Position numbers and translations under genes: made by a program | Part shown: piece after piece, positions 9,886 through 19,067 of the stretch | Numbering within the stretch: the stretch's first letter is position 1 | Layout: each line of letters opens with the position of its first letter | From: Carnobacterium maltaromaticum DSM 20342 | GTDB lineage: Bacteria; Bacillota; Bacilli; Lactobacillales; Carnobacteriaceae | Assembly: GCF_000744945.1 (NCBI RefSeq) | Contig: NZ_JQMX01000001.1 | Span: 992,001-1,056,000, forward strand | Length of the DNA stretch: 64,000 nt | Reading direction: 5' to 3' | The notes under the pieces: model-generated | Seen by the model: the letters and a program-made list of their open reading frames with translations, nothing else | What the model was told of the DNA's origin: nothing | Database searches by the model: none

Positions 9886-11025
9886 TTAGTGAATGTCTCT
9901 AAATTGTTCCTCTAACTTAGCAAATTCAACTAAAAATTGCTTGGCTTCTGCTAATGTGTTGGTATCTGTTAAGCTAACTCGAACAGCGCTTGTTGCTAAA
10001 TTTTCGGGTACATGCATCGCGGATAAAGTACTCGAACTCGTTTGACTTCGACTTGAACAAGCACTTGTGGTTGAAATATAAATCCCAACTTTTTCCATCG
10101 CATGAACAAATACCTCGCCACGAATGCCGCGTAAAGCAAAACAAAGAATATGCGGAGCACCTGTTGGCGAAGAAAAAACACTTACTTTAGAATATTTTTC
10201 CAAACCCGCACTTAGATACTCTTTTATCTCGCGTTGCTTTTGCTGTTTTACTAGTGCATCAGTATAAAGTAAACGCAGTGCTTTTGACATGGCCACAATA
10301 CCAGCCAGGTTTTCGGTTCCACTTCTACGACCAAATTCTTGTCCCCCACCACTTAATAGTGGCGCAATTTTTTTCCCTTGTCTAATATACATAAAACCAA
10401 TGCCTTTTGGTCCATGAAATTTATGAGCTGAAAATGTTGCTAAATCTACTCGAGAACTCGCAGATAAATCTAACTTAATTTTTCCAATTGCTTGAACAGC
10501 ATCCACATGAAAATGAACCTTTGGATATGCTTTTAAGATTTCTCCAATTTCCGCAATGGGTTGAATACTGCCAACTTCATTATTTACTGCCATAATTGAG
10601 ACCAAAATCGTATCCGAACGTAACGCTTCTTTTAACTCCTCCAAAGAAATAATACCCTCACGATTTACAGAAAGATACGTCACTTCAAAGCCCTGTTTTT
10701 CCAGTTGAGCCATTGATTCTTTGACGGCTGGATGTTCAACAGAGCTAGTAATCAAATGTTTCCCATATTTACCCTTCTCAATTGCTGTCCCTTTAATTGC
10801 CCAATTGTCACCCTCTGTTCCACCACTAGTAAAGAAGATTTCTTTTGGCTCTACTCCCATAATTGATGCCACTTGTTTTCTGGACTGCTGCAATAAACCA
10901 TCCGCATGATCGCCTAGATGATGTAAACTTGAAGGATTTCCGAAGACTTCTTCCGTTACCTTCACATAAGTTGCTACTACAGAAGGATCTGTTTGTGTTG
11001 TTGCACTATTATCAAAATAAATCAT
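9886..11025 (-). CDS. Cysteine desulfurase (NifS/IscS-like, ThiI partner)
   Basis: PLP enzyme that removes sulfur from cysteine as a persulfide. The PLP lysine is in [14 protein letters not shown], the aldimine-stacking region is in [10 protein letters not shown], and the active cysteine is in [11 protein letters not shown]. Length 379 aa fits the IscS/NifS class. Its position just before thiI matches the nifZ-thiI pair of Bacillus subtilis, so its main job is probably 4-thiouridine formation rather than general Fe-S assembly. That role is inferred from context. Confidence 0.93.
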   Translation of the reverse strand: MIYFDNSATTQTDPSVVATYVKVTEEVFGNPSSLHHLGDHADGLLQQSRKQVASIMGVEPKEIFFTSGGTEGDNWAIKGTAIEKGKYGKHLITSSVEHPAVKESMAQLEKQGFEVTYLSVNREGIISLEELKEALRSDTILVSIMAVNNEVGSIQPIAEIGEILKAYPKVHFHVDAVQAIGKIKLDLSASSRVDLATFSAHKFHGPKGIGFMYIRQGKKIAPLLSGGGQEFGRRSGTENLAGIVAMSKALRLLYTDALVKQQKQREIKEYLSAGLEKYSKVSVFSSPTGAPHILCFALRGIRGEVFVHAMEKVGIYISTTSACSSRSQTSSSTLSAMHVPENLATSAVRVSLTDTNTLAEAKQFLVEFAKLEEQFRDIH

Positions 11026-11163
11026 TTAGTTCACACTTTCTATTTATAAAACCCTAACTTAATTAAGGTTTCTTATTATCTTAAAAACCATTATTTATTA
11101 TAACAGACTTCCTCAGAATCACAAGGTTTCTACCTACTAAATACGCGTATTTACAAATTACTC

Positions 11164-11206
11164 AAAAAAAATAACGAGCCTAGGATTTTTCCTTCGTCTC
11201 GTTATT
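11164..11206 (-). terminator. Terminator of ezrA
   Basis: Minus-strand AATAACGAGAC and GGCTCGTTATT form a stem followed by seven or more T residues, 11 bp past the ezrA stop. Confidence 0.85.
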
Positions 11207-11216
11207 CTTCAGCACG

Positions 11217-12932
11217 TTATTGATTTATTTTTTTATCTGCATAATAATTGTCTTCGACTTTTTTATATGCACCAGCTTCCACCAACTCTAATGCTGTTGA
11301 AATGGTTTCAAGTGCTTCTTGATAGCGATAATCTTTATTAAACAAACGTAAAGTACTGTCAATTGCATCTGCAATCGATTCATTAGAGTGACGGTAACGA
11401 TTAGCGTATTGCATCATATATTCAGTTAACAATGCACTATCAACAATTTCTTCCGTCTTTTCTTTAGCTAACGTTACATCATCTTGGCACATGAAGCATA
11501 AGCGTGAAATTTCTTTCATATCTACTTTTAACTTATTTAACTGTTGAGCCAACTCTTCGATGCGTTTGGTTGTTGAGAAAAATAAGTCTAAGTATTCTTC
11601 TGGTAAACCTGGTAAATGCTGTTTTTCAACATAGCGTTTCATAGCACGCATTTCAAATTCATATTCATCAAGTTTTTTACGAGCTTCCATCTCATCTTTG
11701 CGTAAATGCAAAAGACCTGAATTAATACTTTGTTGTTTTTCTTCAATTTCAGTTATTTTATCGCCTGTTTCTTCAAAAAAATCAGCCAAAACAGAATAAA
11801 CAACTTGATTGTTCTTACTATTTTCCATAAAGTTATCAAAACTGGTTTTAAGAGTATCCAATTCCGTTTCGATTCCTTTAGCTGCTTCTAATTCATCATG
11901 ATTCAAAGTATAGCTTTGAGCCACTCGATCAATTTCAATTAATAACTTACGATTGTTGCCAATCACATGTGTCAAATAATCCTCAAACATTTTTTGTTGA
12001 TCATTAACAAATGCTTTAGCATCAATTTCATCTTGCATAAGATCGTAAAGCTTATCAATATTCGTTTCAATATCTTGCACCATTTTTTGAGCTTCATCAA
12101 CTTCACAAGTCTCAGTTAAGCTCTTAGCTGCTTCACTATTTTCTTCAATCGTTTTAATTTCTGCTTGAATATCGCTATCTAAAAACACAAAATTTTCAGC
12201 AAGTAATTGGGCATGTCCTTCTTTCAACTCAGTAACTTGATCAACTACGTCAACCGTTAGCGTTTTTAATAAGGTAGGGACTAATCCCACTACTCGATCT
12301 AATTCCGCAGTATCAGTGGCGACACGCTCTAAAACTTCTCTTGCTTCAATATGATCACCAGAAGTGGTTAATTCTGAAAATTTAGTAAAATCTAGTTCTA
12401 AATAAGTTAAACGACGTTCTAAATTTTCTAAGGCACCACCAAATGAAAAGCTTTGAGTTAATAGTTTTTTACGAATGTTTTGGTATATTTCTTGTGTTTT
12501 TTTAATTTCTAAACGATTTTCTTCTTCACTTTGAATTAATTTTTTTAAAGCTGCTTGAACTTTATCAATGCTGACTTGAGTATCGTCCATTAATTTCGTT
12601 GCAGCATCTTCTGCTTGCTGGGCCTTAACTAATTTCATACGGTCAGTTGCTTGCTCCGCATCAAATAAATAGTTTTCAATATCTGGAAAATGAACAGTGG
12701 CGATATTACGCCAAACTTTCTCCCATTCTTTAAATGATTTTTCAGTTTGACCCGTTAGCTGTAATTTTTTCAATTTATTAATCTCATCAATTACTGGAAT
12801 TTCAGTTAAGCTTAACTTACGATTTTCTAATTCATCAATTTTATGGTAGTGCTTTTTCTTAAGAAAATAGCTGGCTCCGTAAAGGACCAGGGCTAATACA
12901 ATAATCACAATTAAAATAACAATAACATTCAT
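11217..12932 (-). CDS. ezrA: Septation ring formation regulator EzrA
   Basis: Membrane-anchored negative regulator of FtsZ ring assembly. Residues about 2-24 form one transmembrane helix (VIVILIVIIVLALVLYGASYF) with the N terminus outside. The remaining roughly 545 residues are almost entirely helical, spectrin-like coiled coil facing the cytosol. Length 571 aa is typical. It is monocistronic: a terminator follows and a divergent promoter region (12933-13181) precedes it. Confidence 0.93.
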   Translation of the reverse strand: MNVIVILIVIIVLALVLYGASYFLKKKHYHKIDELENRKLSLTEIPVIDEINKLKKLQLTGQTEKSFKEWEKVWRNIATVHFPDIENYLFDAEQATDRMKLVKAQQAEDAATKLMDDTQVSIDKVQAALKKLIQSEEENRLEIKKTQEIYQNIRKKLLTQSFSFGGALENLERRLTYLELDFTKFSELTTSGDHIEAREVLERVATDTAELDRVVGLVPTLLKTLTVDVVDQVTELKEGHAQLLAENFVFLDSDIQAEIKTIEENSEAAKSLTETCEVDEAQKMVQDIETNIDKLYDLMQDEIDAKAFVNDQQKMFEDYLTHVIGNNRKLLIEIDRVAQSYTLNHDELEAAKGIETELDTLKTSFDNFMENSKNNQVVYSVLADFFEETGDKITEIEEKQQSINSGLLHLRKDEMEARKKLDEYEFEMRAMKRYVEKQHLPGLPEEYLDLFFSTTKRIEELAQQLNKLKVDMKEISRLCFMCQDDVTLAKEKTEEIVDSALLTEYMMQYANRYRHSNESIADAIDSTLRLFNKDYRYQEALETISTALELVEAGAYKKVEDNYYADKKINQ

Positions 12933-13181
12933 TTGAAAACCTCCGATTAAAATTGATTCTATAATTACAGTTTATGTAACAATACGAATAGATTGTTAAA
13001 TTTCTTTGAACTTAATTAAGGAAAATATAACTAATTTTTAATAAACAATTGACTTGATTTTTTTATTAAAAACACCTATTGTAGATTATACCACAGTGAG
13101 AAAAAACTAACACTAGAAATCATTCAATTCACGTTATTTTTCTATTTCATTGTTGGAATTTTTCAAATCAGGAGCGATAGT
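12933..13181. other. Divergent intergenic region ezrA / membrane protein
   Basis: About 250 bp of AT-rich DNA between two divergent genes. It must hold both promoters, but I could not choose a -10/-35 pair with confidence. Confidence 0.4.
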
Positions 13182-13664
13182 ATGCTATTATTATTAAAAA
13201 TATGTGGAATTTTAGGTTTTATCTTTTGCCTAGTGCTAGTAGGATTCGCTTTAAAAATTAAAAAAGTAGGATCAAAAAAATTCCAAAAAAAAATTGGACT
13301 GATTTTTTTTGTTAGTCTCGCTCTTTTTAGCTTTAGTCAGTTTAAATTATCAAAACAAGCCGCTGTTCAGCGTGAAACTTACACGATTTCTAGTAAGTCA
13401 ACCCTAGAAGGTAGCCAAACATTTTTACGTGTTCTTGTCTTTAGTAAAAATAAAAAAGATCTTGAAGCCATTTTTGATACTCTTGAAAAAAAAGAGAAAA
13501 AAAAGGGTGTTGATTCTTTATTCGTTCGATTCAACGTGGATAATGGTGGAGAAATCGGTAAATTTATTGCCAATGGAAAAATTGCTTGGACTAACGAAGG
13601 CGAAAAACAAGTTGGACTCAAGAAAGATAAAGTTGGGTTTGATTATAATAAAGAACTAAAATAA
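13182..13664 (+). CDS. Unknown membrane-anchored protein
   Basis: I do not recognise this 160-aa protein. Residues 1-25 and about 38-54 are two hydrophobic helices separated by a Lys-rich loop (KIKKVGSKKFQKK), and the C-terminal 100 residues are charged and soluble. Start supported by AGGAGCG upstream. It ends 22 bp before msrC on the same strand, so the two may form an operon. No homology-based function is claimed. Confidence 0.75.
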   Translation: MLLLLKICGILGFIFCLVLVGFALKIKKVGSKKFQKKIGLIFFVSLALFSFSQFKLSKQAAVQRETYTISSKSTLEGSQTFLRVLVFSKNKKDLEAIFDTLEKKEKKKGVDSLFVRFNVDNGGEIGKFIANGKIAWTNEGEKQVGLKKDKVGFDYNKELK

Positions 13665-13686
13665 ACTGAAATGAGGAATATATCGA

Positions 13687-14154
13687 ATGACAAAAGCACA
13701 AGACTATCGTTTAACCAACGCTCAACTAGAAGCAATTATTGGCGATGAAACCAATTTAATTGCTAATCTTAGCAACGCTGCAGCTTTACTATTTGAAAAT
13801 TTAAAAGACATTAACTGGTCTGGTTTTTATTTATTTGAAGAAGCTAGTGGAGAACTTGTTTTAGGCCCTTTCCAAGGTAAAGTTGCTTGTATTCGGATTC
13901 CCGTTGGACGTGGAGTTTGCGGAACAGCTTTTCAAAAAAAAGAGTCTTTGTTTGTCAATGATGTCCATGAATTCCCAGGCCATATTGCTTGTGATGCTCG
14001 AAGCCAATCTGAAATTGTTATCCCTCTTGAAAAGAATGGAAAAATCATAGGCGTTTTAGATATAGATGCACCTATCAAAGCTCGATTTGACCAAGAAGAT
14101 CAAGAACATTTAGAAACTTTTGTGCAACTATTATTAAAAAATAGTTCGTTATAA
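13687..14154 (+). CDS. msrC: Free methionine-(R)-sulfoxide reductase (GAF domain)
   Basis: Reduces free methionine-R-sulfoxide in the cytosol. The single GAF domain has the three family cysteines at 68 (GKVACIRI), 78 (GRGVCGTAF) and 102 (HIACDARS), the last being the expected catalytic one. Other hallmarks are WSGFYLFE and SEIVIPL. Length 155 aa is normal. It follows the unknown membrane protein by 22 bp. Confidence 0.93.
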   Translation: MTKAQDYRLTNAQLEAIIGDETNLIANLSNAAALLFENLKDINWSGFYLFEEASGELVLGPFQGKVACIRIPVGRGVCGTAFQKKESLFVNDVHEFPGHIACDARSQSEIVIPLEKNGKIIGVLDIDAPIKARFDQEDQEHLETFVQLLLKNSSL

Positions 14155-14207
14155 ATATAAATCCTAAACTTACTTCGCTTTAAATCCTTATTAATCGTAA
14201 GATTTGT

Positions 14208-14237
14208 TTGACTCTAGCTAGTCATTTAGGTTATACT
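14208..14237 (+). promoter_or_regulatory. rpsD promoter
   Basis: TTGACT, 18 bases, then TATACT, upstream of the structured rpsD leader. Close to the sigma-A consensus. Confidence 0.75.
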
Positions 14238-14254
14238 AATCATTGTGTAAAATA

Positions 14255-14412
14255 ATGCAGCGTGAAAGTGGTATTCACGTCAACAGTTTATTGCCAACTC
14301 GATTGGTTCAATTGCGTAACCTGCGGCTGCAAAGGTGAAGATTGAAATAATAAACTGCACGAAATACTGAACTCTCAACTTATTATTTTACTCCAAAAAA
14401 CATTTATTTATT
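14255..14412 (+). promoter_or_regulatory. rpsD leader, probable S4-binding autoregulatory RNA
   Basis: The leader of about 180 nt has a hairpin (CGTGAA 14261-14266 with TTCACG 14274-14279) and a long-range stem (CAGTTTATT 14284-14292 with AATAAACTG 14349-14357). rpsD stands alone here, as in Bacillus subtilis where S4 represses its own gene through a leader RNA. The structure is visible; S4 binding is inferred. Confidence 0.6.
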
Positions 14413-14426
14413 GGAGGAATTTTATT

Positions 14427-15032
14427 ATGTCACGTTATACAGGCCCAAGTTGGAAAGTGTCACGCCGTCTAGGTATTTCACTTTTAGGAACAGGTAAAGA
14501 AATCGAACGTCGCCCTTACGCTCCAGGTCCTCACGGTCCAAACAGCCGTAAGAAAATCTCTGAATATGGTATGCAATTACAAGAAAAACAAAAATTACGT
14601 AACATGTACGGCATGAACGAACGTCAGTTTAAAAACTTGTTCGTTAAAGCTGGTAAACTTAAAGAAGGTAAACATGGTGTTAACTTCATGATTCTTTTAG
14701 AACAACGTTTAGATAATGTTGTTTACCGTCTAGGTCTTGCTAGCACTCGTCGTCAAGCACGTCAATTAGTAAACCATGGTCATATTTTAGTTGATGGCAA
14801 ACGTGTTGATATTCCATCATACCACGTTGAAGTTGGTCAAGTAATTTCTGTTCGTGAAAAATCTAAAAACATGGTAACTATCAAGGCAGCTGTTGAAGGA
14901 TTATTTGGTCGTCCTGACTTTATTACTTTCGATACTGAAAAACTTGAAGGTTCTCTATCTCGTTTACCAGAACGTGAAGAGTTGTACGCTGAAATCGATG
15001 AAGCATTCATCGTTGAGTTCTACAACCGTTAA
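14427..15032 (+). CDS. rpsD: 30S ribosomal protein S4
   Basis: Primary 16S rRNA-binding protein that nucleates the 30S body. It starts [16 protein letters not shown], the N-terminal form without zinc-binding cysteines. The S4 RNA-binding domain follows ([37 protein letters not shown]). Length 201 aa is normal. GGAGGA lies upstream of the ATG. Monocistronic, with its own promoter, structured leader and terminator. Confidence 0.98.
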   Translation: MSRYTGPSWKVSRRLGISLLGTGKEIERRPYAPGPHGPNSRKKISEYGMQLQEKQKLRNMYGMNERQFKNLFVKAGKLKEGKHGVNFMILLEQRLDNVVYRLGLASTRRQARQLVNHGHILVDGKRVDIPSYHVEVGQVISVREKSKNMVTIKAAVEGLFGRPDFITFDTEKLEGSLSRLPEREELYAEIDEAFIVEFYNR

Positions 15033-15047
15033 GATTATTCTCACATT

Positions 15048-15090
15048 AAAAACCGTAAAATCTTGTGTAAACAAGGTTTTGCGGTTTTTT
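15048..15090 (+). terminator. rpsD terminator
   Basis: AAAACCGTAAAATCTTG and CAAGGTTTTGCGGTTTT form a strong stem followed by T residues. Confidence 0.9.
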
Positions 15091-15281
15091 CTTATTTATC
15101 GAAATATGTTGAAATGTAATAAAATATGCTAACTCGCGGAGCTTTATGCGGAGTTATTTAAGCTAAAATCAGTTTTAAATGAATTTGCGGAGTTAAAATA
15201 ATATACCGGGCAGTATATTGCATTAGATTACTCAATAATATTTTATATAGCTTTAGTAAATTTGTAGGAAACGACTATTCA
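15091..15281. other. Intergenic stretch with GCGGAG repeats
   Basis: No gene is seen. The motif GCGGAG(C/T)T recurs three times between 15135 and 15195 with irregular spacing. The meaning is unknown. Confidence 0.4.
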
Positions 15282-15310
15282 TTGTCACTATGAATCTTCT
15301 ATTGTATAAT
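15282..15310 (+). promoter_or_regulatory. Promoter of the 15.4 kb membrane-protein gene
   Basis: TTGTCA, 17 bases, then TATAAT, about 90 bp upstream of the start codon at 15398. Confidence 0.7.
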
Positions 15311-15397
15311 AAGTAAAACACAGACTCACTTAACTATAGTGATTGCGAATGCTCTAAATTTTAATAAAAATATTGTATTAAAAAGAGGAGGGAATTT

Positions 15398-15757
15398 ATG
15401 TCTCAAAACAAGTTTAAAGATGCTACTAAAATAGATAATGCTACTCTAGCTAGAAATACAATGAAAGCTGATCCTTCACAAAATGGTACTCCGATACCAT
15501 TTCAAAGTGGGTATTCTGAATACGAAGCAAATAAAACTACTCAAAGTCTTTTTGAAACAGTTATTTTTTACTTAGTAGGAGTCTTTTTTTCAATAGTAAT
15601 CTACAAAATTTTAATTCATTATTCTATTTTAAATGAGGAATGGCAAAATAATTTATTAAAAGTATCTGTAGTTATCTTTTCTATAATAGCTTCCAGTTTT
15701 ATCTTATCAAAAATTTCTATCATAGTAGTCAAAAATTTAAAAAAAATTTTCCGCTAA
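15398..15757 (+). CDS. Small membrane protein of unknown function
   Basis: I do not recognise this 119-aa protein. The first 50 residues are polar. Two hydrophobic helices follow (about 52-72, VIFYLVGVFFSIVIYKILI, and about 85-106, VSVVIFSIIASSFILSKISI). Start well supported by AGAGGAGGG. It has its own promoter and is followed by a terminator shared with the convergent neighbour. Confidence 0.7.
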   Translation: MSQNKFKDATKIDNATLARNTMKADPSQNGTPIPFQSGYSEYEANKTTQSLFETVIFYLVGVFFSIVIYKILIHYSILNEEWQNNLLKVSVVIFSIIASSFILSKISIIVVKNLKKIFR

Positions 15758-15772
15758 TTACTTCATTTTTAT

Positions 15773-15807
15773 AAAAAAAAGCCCCTTCTTCAAGGAGCTT
15801 CTTTTTT
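15773..15807. terminator. Bidirectional terminator
   Basis: AAGCCCCTTCTTCAAGGAGCTT forms a stem-loop with an A-run before and a T-run after, placed between two convergent genes. Confidence 0.85.
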
Positions 15808-15824
15808 ATTCAGAAAATAAGACT

Positions 15825-16355
15825 TTAACGAATACCTTCTTCTTCATTTGGTAGCACAAAGTACAACGTAATGTGATTGATTCCCATAAAAATCAATTGG
15901 AAAGCAACTGTCCAATAAAAAATAGCCAGTGCTAATTGAGGGTCAAATAAAGATTGAATACCAATCCAAATTACAATGATATTTAATGCAATAGACAACC
16001 ACTTAATTCCACTTTTAACTTTAAAAATAGCAATTGTATTAAAAATAGACATTAGAATCATTAACCACACTAATGAATAAATAATAATAACTGCCCCACT
16101 TTCAGGGTTTCTTAAAAAGAAAACGAGTCCAAATCCGCCTAAAAGAATTCCTTCCAAAATTCTAAAAACTTTATACTTCACACCTTTTGTAATGAAAATA
16201 CCATCTAAAATAATCACAACTCCTGAAAAAGCAAAAACACTTCCTAATATTAATAAAAATAATACGCCTTGACGAACAGGATTCATCATAAATAATACTC
16301 CTAAAATTAGTAAAATAATTCCTTGTACGAGCAACTTAACTTTTTCTTTCTTCAA
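15825..16355 (-). CDS. DUF308 / HdeD-like membrane protein
   Basis: About 176 aa with six hydrophobic segments in pairs, the pattern of DUF308/HdeD-family membrane proteins (LLVQGIILLILGVLFMMNP, then GSVFAFSGVVIILDGIF). Function in Firmicutes is not known; the E. coli relative HdeD is linked to acid resistance. Start chosen at the TTG at 16355, nine bases after GAGGAG; a second TTG at 16364 is too close to that site. Confidence 0.8.
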   Translation of the reverse strand: MKKEKVKLLVQGIILLILGVLFMMNPVRQGVLFLLILGSVFAFSGVVIILDGIFITKGVKYKVFRILEGILLGGFGLVFFLRNPESGAVIIIYSLVWLMILMSIFNTIAIFKVKSGIKWLSIALNIIVIWIGIQSLFDPQLALAIFYWTVAFQLIFMGINHITLYFVLPNEEEGIR

Positions 16356-16500
16356 CCTACCCAACTCCTCTTCCTATAAAAAACACTAATTATTACATTT
16401 CATAGTATATAACTACTACATACTATTCGTCAAACAATAACACATTCTTTAATTTGTCATACTATTTATGCGGCCCAAAGAAATTTCATTGGATTCTAGC

Positions 16501-16537
16501 AAAAAATTCCTTATGCACTAAAGGCGTAAGGAATTTT
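16501..16537 (-). terminator. Terminator of the yktB-like gene
   Basis: Minus-strand AAAATTCCTTA and TAAGGAATTTTTT form a stem with a T-run, 11 bp past the stop. Confidence 0.8.
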
Positions 16538-16547
16538 AAAACTATTT

Positions 16548-17186
16548 TTATTTGGCATGTTTTTGAGCTTTCATTGCGGTTTGATAAATCGGTAGCAAGG
16601 TTCGATACGTTTCTAAGATGAAAGCTTGTGTTGCTGCAGGATCTTCTAATAACGTATCATCTGACCAAATTTCGCGTCCAATTAAAAACTCCCCTTTTTT
16701 CACATCCCTAAAGCGTTCTAGTCCCTTCTTTAAGTCTATTTCAGATACCGGGGTCGTTTTTGGAAAATGATGGTCTAGTGACACGACATAGCCTTTTGGC
16801 AAGTTAGCGAAAAAATCTAATTGAGTTAATAAACTTGTAGCAATTTCTTTTTCAGCTTGAGGATTGTCGATCATCGCCAACCAAATAAATAAATGATCTG
16901 CATAAATACCTAATTGGAAATGTGGGTACTTTTTATAGCCTCGTTTATCTCCTCCAATCGCACACCATGTATCATTTGGAGCATTTTTAGTACGACGAAT
17001 ATGTTGTGCAATATGCACATGCAATGGTTCTTCTTCCTGTAAGTCACTAGCTAATTCCTGCGCAAATTTTGTTGCCAAGGCTTTAAATTTTGGTTGGATT
17101 TGACTACGAATCGCTGTCATTCTAGTATCTAATCCCTCTAATTTAAATACATCAAAATCTTCTTGTGTAAAGGTTACTTCGTTCAT
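16548..17186 (-). CDS. yktB: YktB family protein (DUF1054)
   Basis: A 212-aa soluble protein with the YktB/DUF1054 pattern: an N-terminal FTQEDFDVFKLEGLDTRM, a central HIAQHIRRTKNAPNDTWCA and GGDKRGYKKYPHFQLG. The family is common in Firmicutes and its function is unknown. It is monocistronic, with a terminator after it. Confidence 0.88.
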   Translation of the reverse strand: MNEVTFTQEDFDVFKLEGLDTRMTAIRSQIQPKFKALATKFAQELASDLQEEEPLHVHIAQHIRRTKNAPNDTWCAIGGDKRGYKKYPHFQLGIYADHLFIWLAMIDNPQAEKEIATSLLTQLDFFANLPKGYVVSLDHHFPKTTPVSEIDLKKGLERFRDVKKGEFLIGREIWSDDTLLEDPAATQAFILETYRTLLPIYQTAMKAQKHAK

Positions 17187-17260
17187 TTAGTTCTCGCTCC
17201 CGTCTCATTTCTACCCTTCTATTTTAGCATAATTCTTAACTAGACACTCATCTTTTCAAT

Positions 17261-17302
17261 AAAAAAAGCAAATTCAACGAATAAATCCAGTTGAACTTGC
17301 TT
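17261..17302 (-). terminator. Terminator of the siderophore transporter operon
   Basis: Minus-strand AAGCAAGTTCAAC and GTTGAATTTGCTT form a stem followed by TTTTTT, 10 bp past the yclQ stop. Confidence 0.88.
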
Positions 17303-17311
17303 CTTATCCTA

Positions 17312-18274
17312 TTATTTTGCTACGTTACTCACTTCTTCTAGCATCATCTCTGTTGAAATTAACCCTCCACCAGATAAATACCATACTTCTGGATCAAGCA
17401 TTACAATCTTGTCATTTTTAGCGGCATTTGTTTGCTTGATCAATTCATTCTCAGTTAAATTATTTTTACTTGTGTCGCCACCAATTGCTTTTGTACGATC
17501 AATAACGAATAATATATCTGGATTCTTCTCTAACACGTACTCAAAGCTAACGGATTGACCATGAGTAGATGCTTCAATTTTATCATCTACTAATGGGAAA
17601 CCAAAAACATCATTTAGTATAGCAAAACGTGAACCTTTTCCGTATGCAGACAAGCTACCTTCATTTAGTAATACAGTTAATGTTTTCATATCTGAACCTG
17701 TATTTTTTTTGTTTAATACATCAATTTTCTCTGATAGAGCATCTAATTTCTTTTTAGCTTCATCTGATTTATCAAAGATTGTTCCAATTGTTGAAACATT
17801 CTTATTGATTGATTCCCATAAATCTTTACTGTCTATTTCTAAAGAAAGTGTTGGAGCAATTTTTTTCAGCTCGTCTAATGAATCAGACTGACGTCCTGAG
17901 ATAATAATTAAATCAGGTTTTAGGGCATTAATTTTCTCAAAGTCGGGTTCTTTAATTCCACCGGCTGATTCAACTTTATCTGAATCAAATTTGCTTAAAT
18001 ATTTAGGTAGACTATCTTTTGCTACGCCAACAACAGCGTCACTTTCACCAAGAGCATCAATAGTATCTAGCATACCCATATCAAAAACAACAACTCTTTC
18101 TGGATTTTTTGGCACTTCAACATCACCATTAACATCCTTCACTGTAATCATTGTTTCTTCTGTATTTTTTGATGCGCTACTGCTTTCTTTCTTAGCAGAT
18201 TCATTTCCTGACCCACAAGCTGCTAAAACAAACCCTAAAGCGACCAAACATACGCTTAATTTAATCTTTTTCAT
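17312..18274 (-). CDS. yclQ: Iron-siderophore ABC transporter, substrate-binding lipoprotein
   Basis: Signal peptide with lipobox LAACGSG, so anchored outside the membrane by a lipid on Cys20. Then a ferric-siderophore-binding fold: VPKNPERVVVFDMGMLDTID, the paired-helix region GGIKEPDFEKINALKPDLII and SFEYVLEKNPDILFVIDR. Length 320 aa fits the FatB/YclQ class, whose Bacillus member binds petrobactin-type siderophores. The exact ligand here is unknown. Last gene of a four-gene operon with a Fur box at its front. Confidence 0.9.
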   Translation of the reverse strand: MKKIKLSVCLVALGFVLAACGSGNESAKKESSSASKNTEETMITVKDVNGDVEVPKNPERVVVFDMGMLDTIDALGESDAVVGVAKDSLPKYLSKFDSDKVESAGGIKEPDFEKINALKPDLIIISGRQSDSLDELKKIAPTLSLEIDSKDLWESINKNVSTIGTIFDKSDEAKKKLDALSEKIDVLNKKNTGSDMKTLTVLLNEGSLSAYGKGSRFAILNDVFGFPLVDDKIEASTHGQSVSFEYVLEKNPDILFVIDRTKAIGGDTSKNNLTENELIKQTNAAKNDKIVMLDPEVWYLSGGGLISTEMMLEEVSNVAK

Positions 18275-18305
18275 TTTTCCACGTCCTTTTCTTGATTTCT
18301 ATTTT

Positions 18306-19064
18306 TTACTCACTAAAATAGAGACAAAACCGTTTTCCTTCTACTTCACAAATACGAATATCCATTTCATATAGTGGATCTAAAACTTCTTTTGTCATCA
18401 TCTCACTCGTTGTACCCGTTGCAAATAATTGTCCATTTTTCATCGCGACAATCTCATCAGCATAGCTTGCTGCAAAATTAATATCATGAATGACGAGAAC
18501 AATCGTCTTACCCAATTCGTCTACTAAGCGACGTAAAGTTTTCATCATTTGAACTCCATAATTCATATCTAAATTATTTAGCGGTTCATCTAGCAAAATA
18601 TAATCTGTATCTTGAGCCAGAACCATAGCAATATAGGCACGTTGTAGTTGACCACCGGAAAGCGTATCTACATACTCTTCAGCCAGATCCACTAGTCCTA
18701 AATAGCTTAAAGCTTCTTCTATTTTAAGTTGGTCTTCTTCTTTCAAGCGTCCTTTAGAATAAGGAAAGCGTCCAAAGGCAACTAATTCTCGAACAGTTAA
18801 TTTTAAATTGAAGGCATTTGACTGCTTTAACACAGACAATTTTTTTGCTAGTTCGTCTTGTTTCCAAGATTTCACTTCCCCACCATCAATATAAATTGAG
18901 CCTGTATCTTTTGGAATCAAGCGACTCATCATCGAGAGTAACGTACTTTTACCTGCGCCATTAGGTCCAATAAAAGCTGTGATTGCTCCTTCTTTAATCG
19001 GCAAAGTAATTTCACTAATCACTTTTTTATTTCCATATGATTTTGAAACATTTTTAATTTGCAT
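18306..19064 (-). CDS. yclP: Iron-siderophore ABC transporter, ATP-binding protein
   Basis: ABC ATPase of the FecE/FepC group. Walker A is GPNGAGKSTL, the signature is LSGGQLQRAYIAM and Walker B is YILLDEPLNNLD, followed by a switch histidine (VIHDINFAA). Length 252 aa is normal. It lies 3 bp after the second permease gene and 31 bp before the binding-protein gene, matching the yclNOPQ order. Confidence 0.93.
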   Translation of the reverse strand: MQIKNVSKSYGNKKVISEITLPIKEGAITAFIGPNGAGKSTLLSMMSRLIPKDTGSIYIDGGEVKSWKQDELAKKLSVLKQSNAFNLKLTVRELVAFGRFPYSKGRLKEEDQLKIEEALSYLGLVDLAEEYVDTLSGGQLQRAYIAMVLAQDTDYILLDEPLNNLDMNYGVQMMKTLRRLVDELGKTIVLVIHDINFAASYADEIVAMKNGQLFATGTTSEMMTKEVLDPLYEMDIRICEVEGKRFCLYFSE

Positions 19065-19067
19065 ACC

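Noticed and set aside
9990..10190. Open frames on both strands inside the cysteine desulfurase gene
   Set aside because: They overlap the conserved catalytic part of the desulfurase in other frames and show no features of their own.
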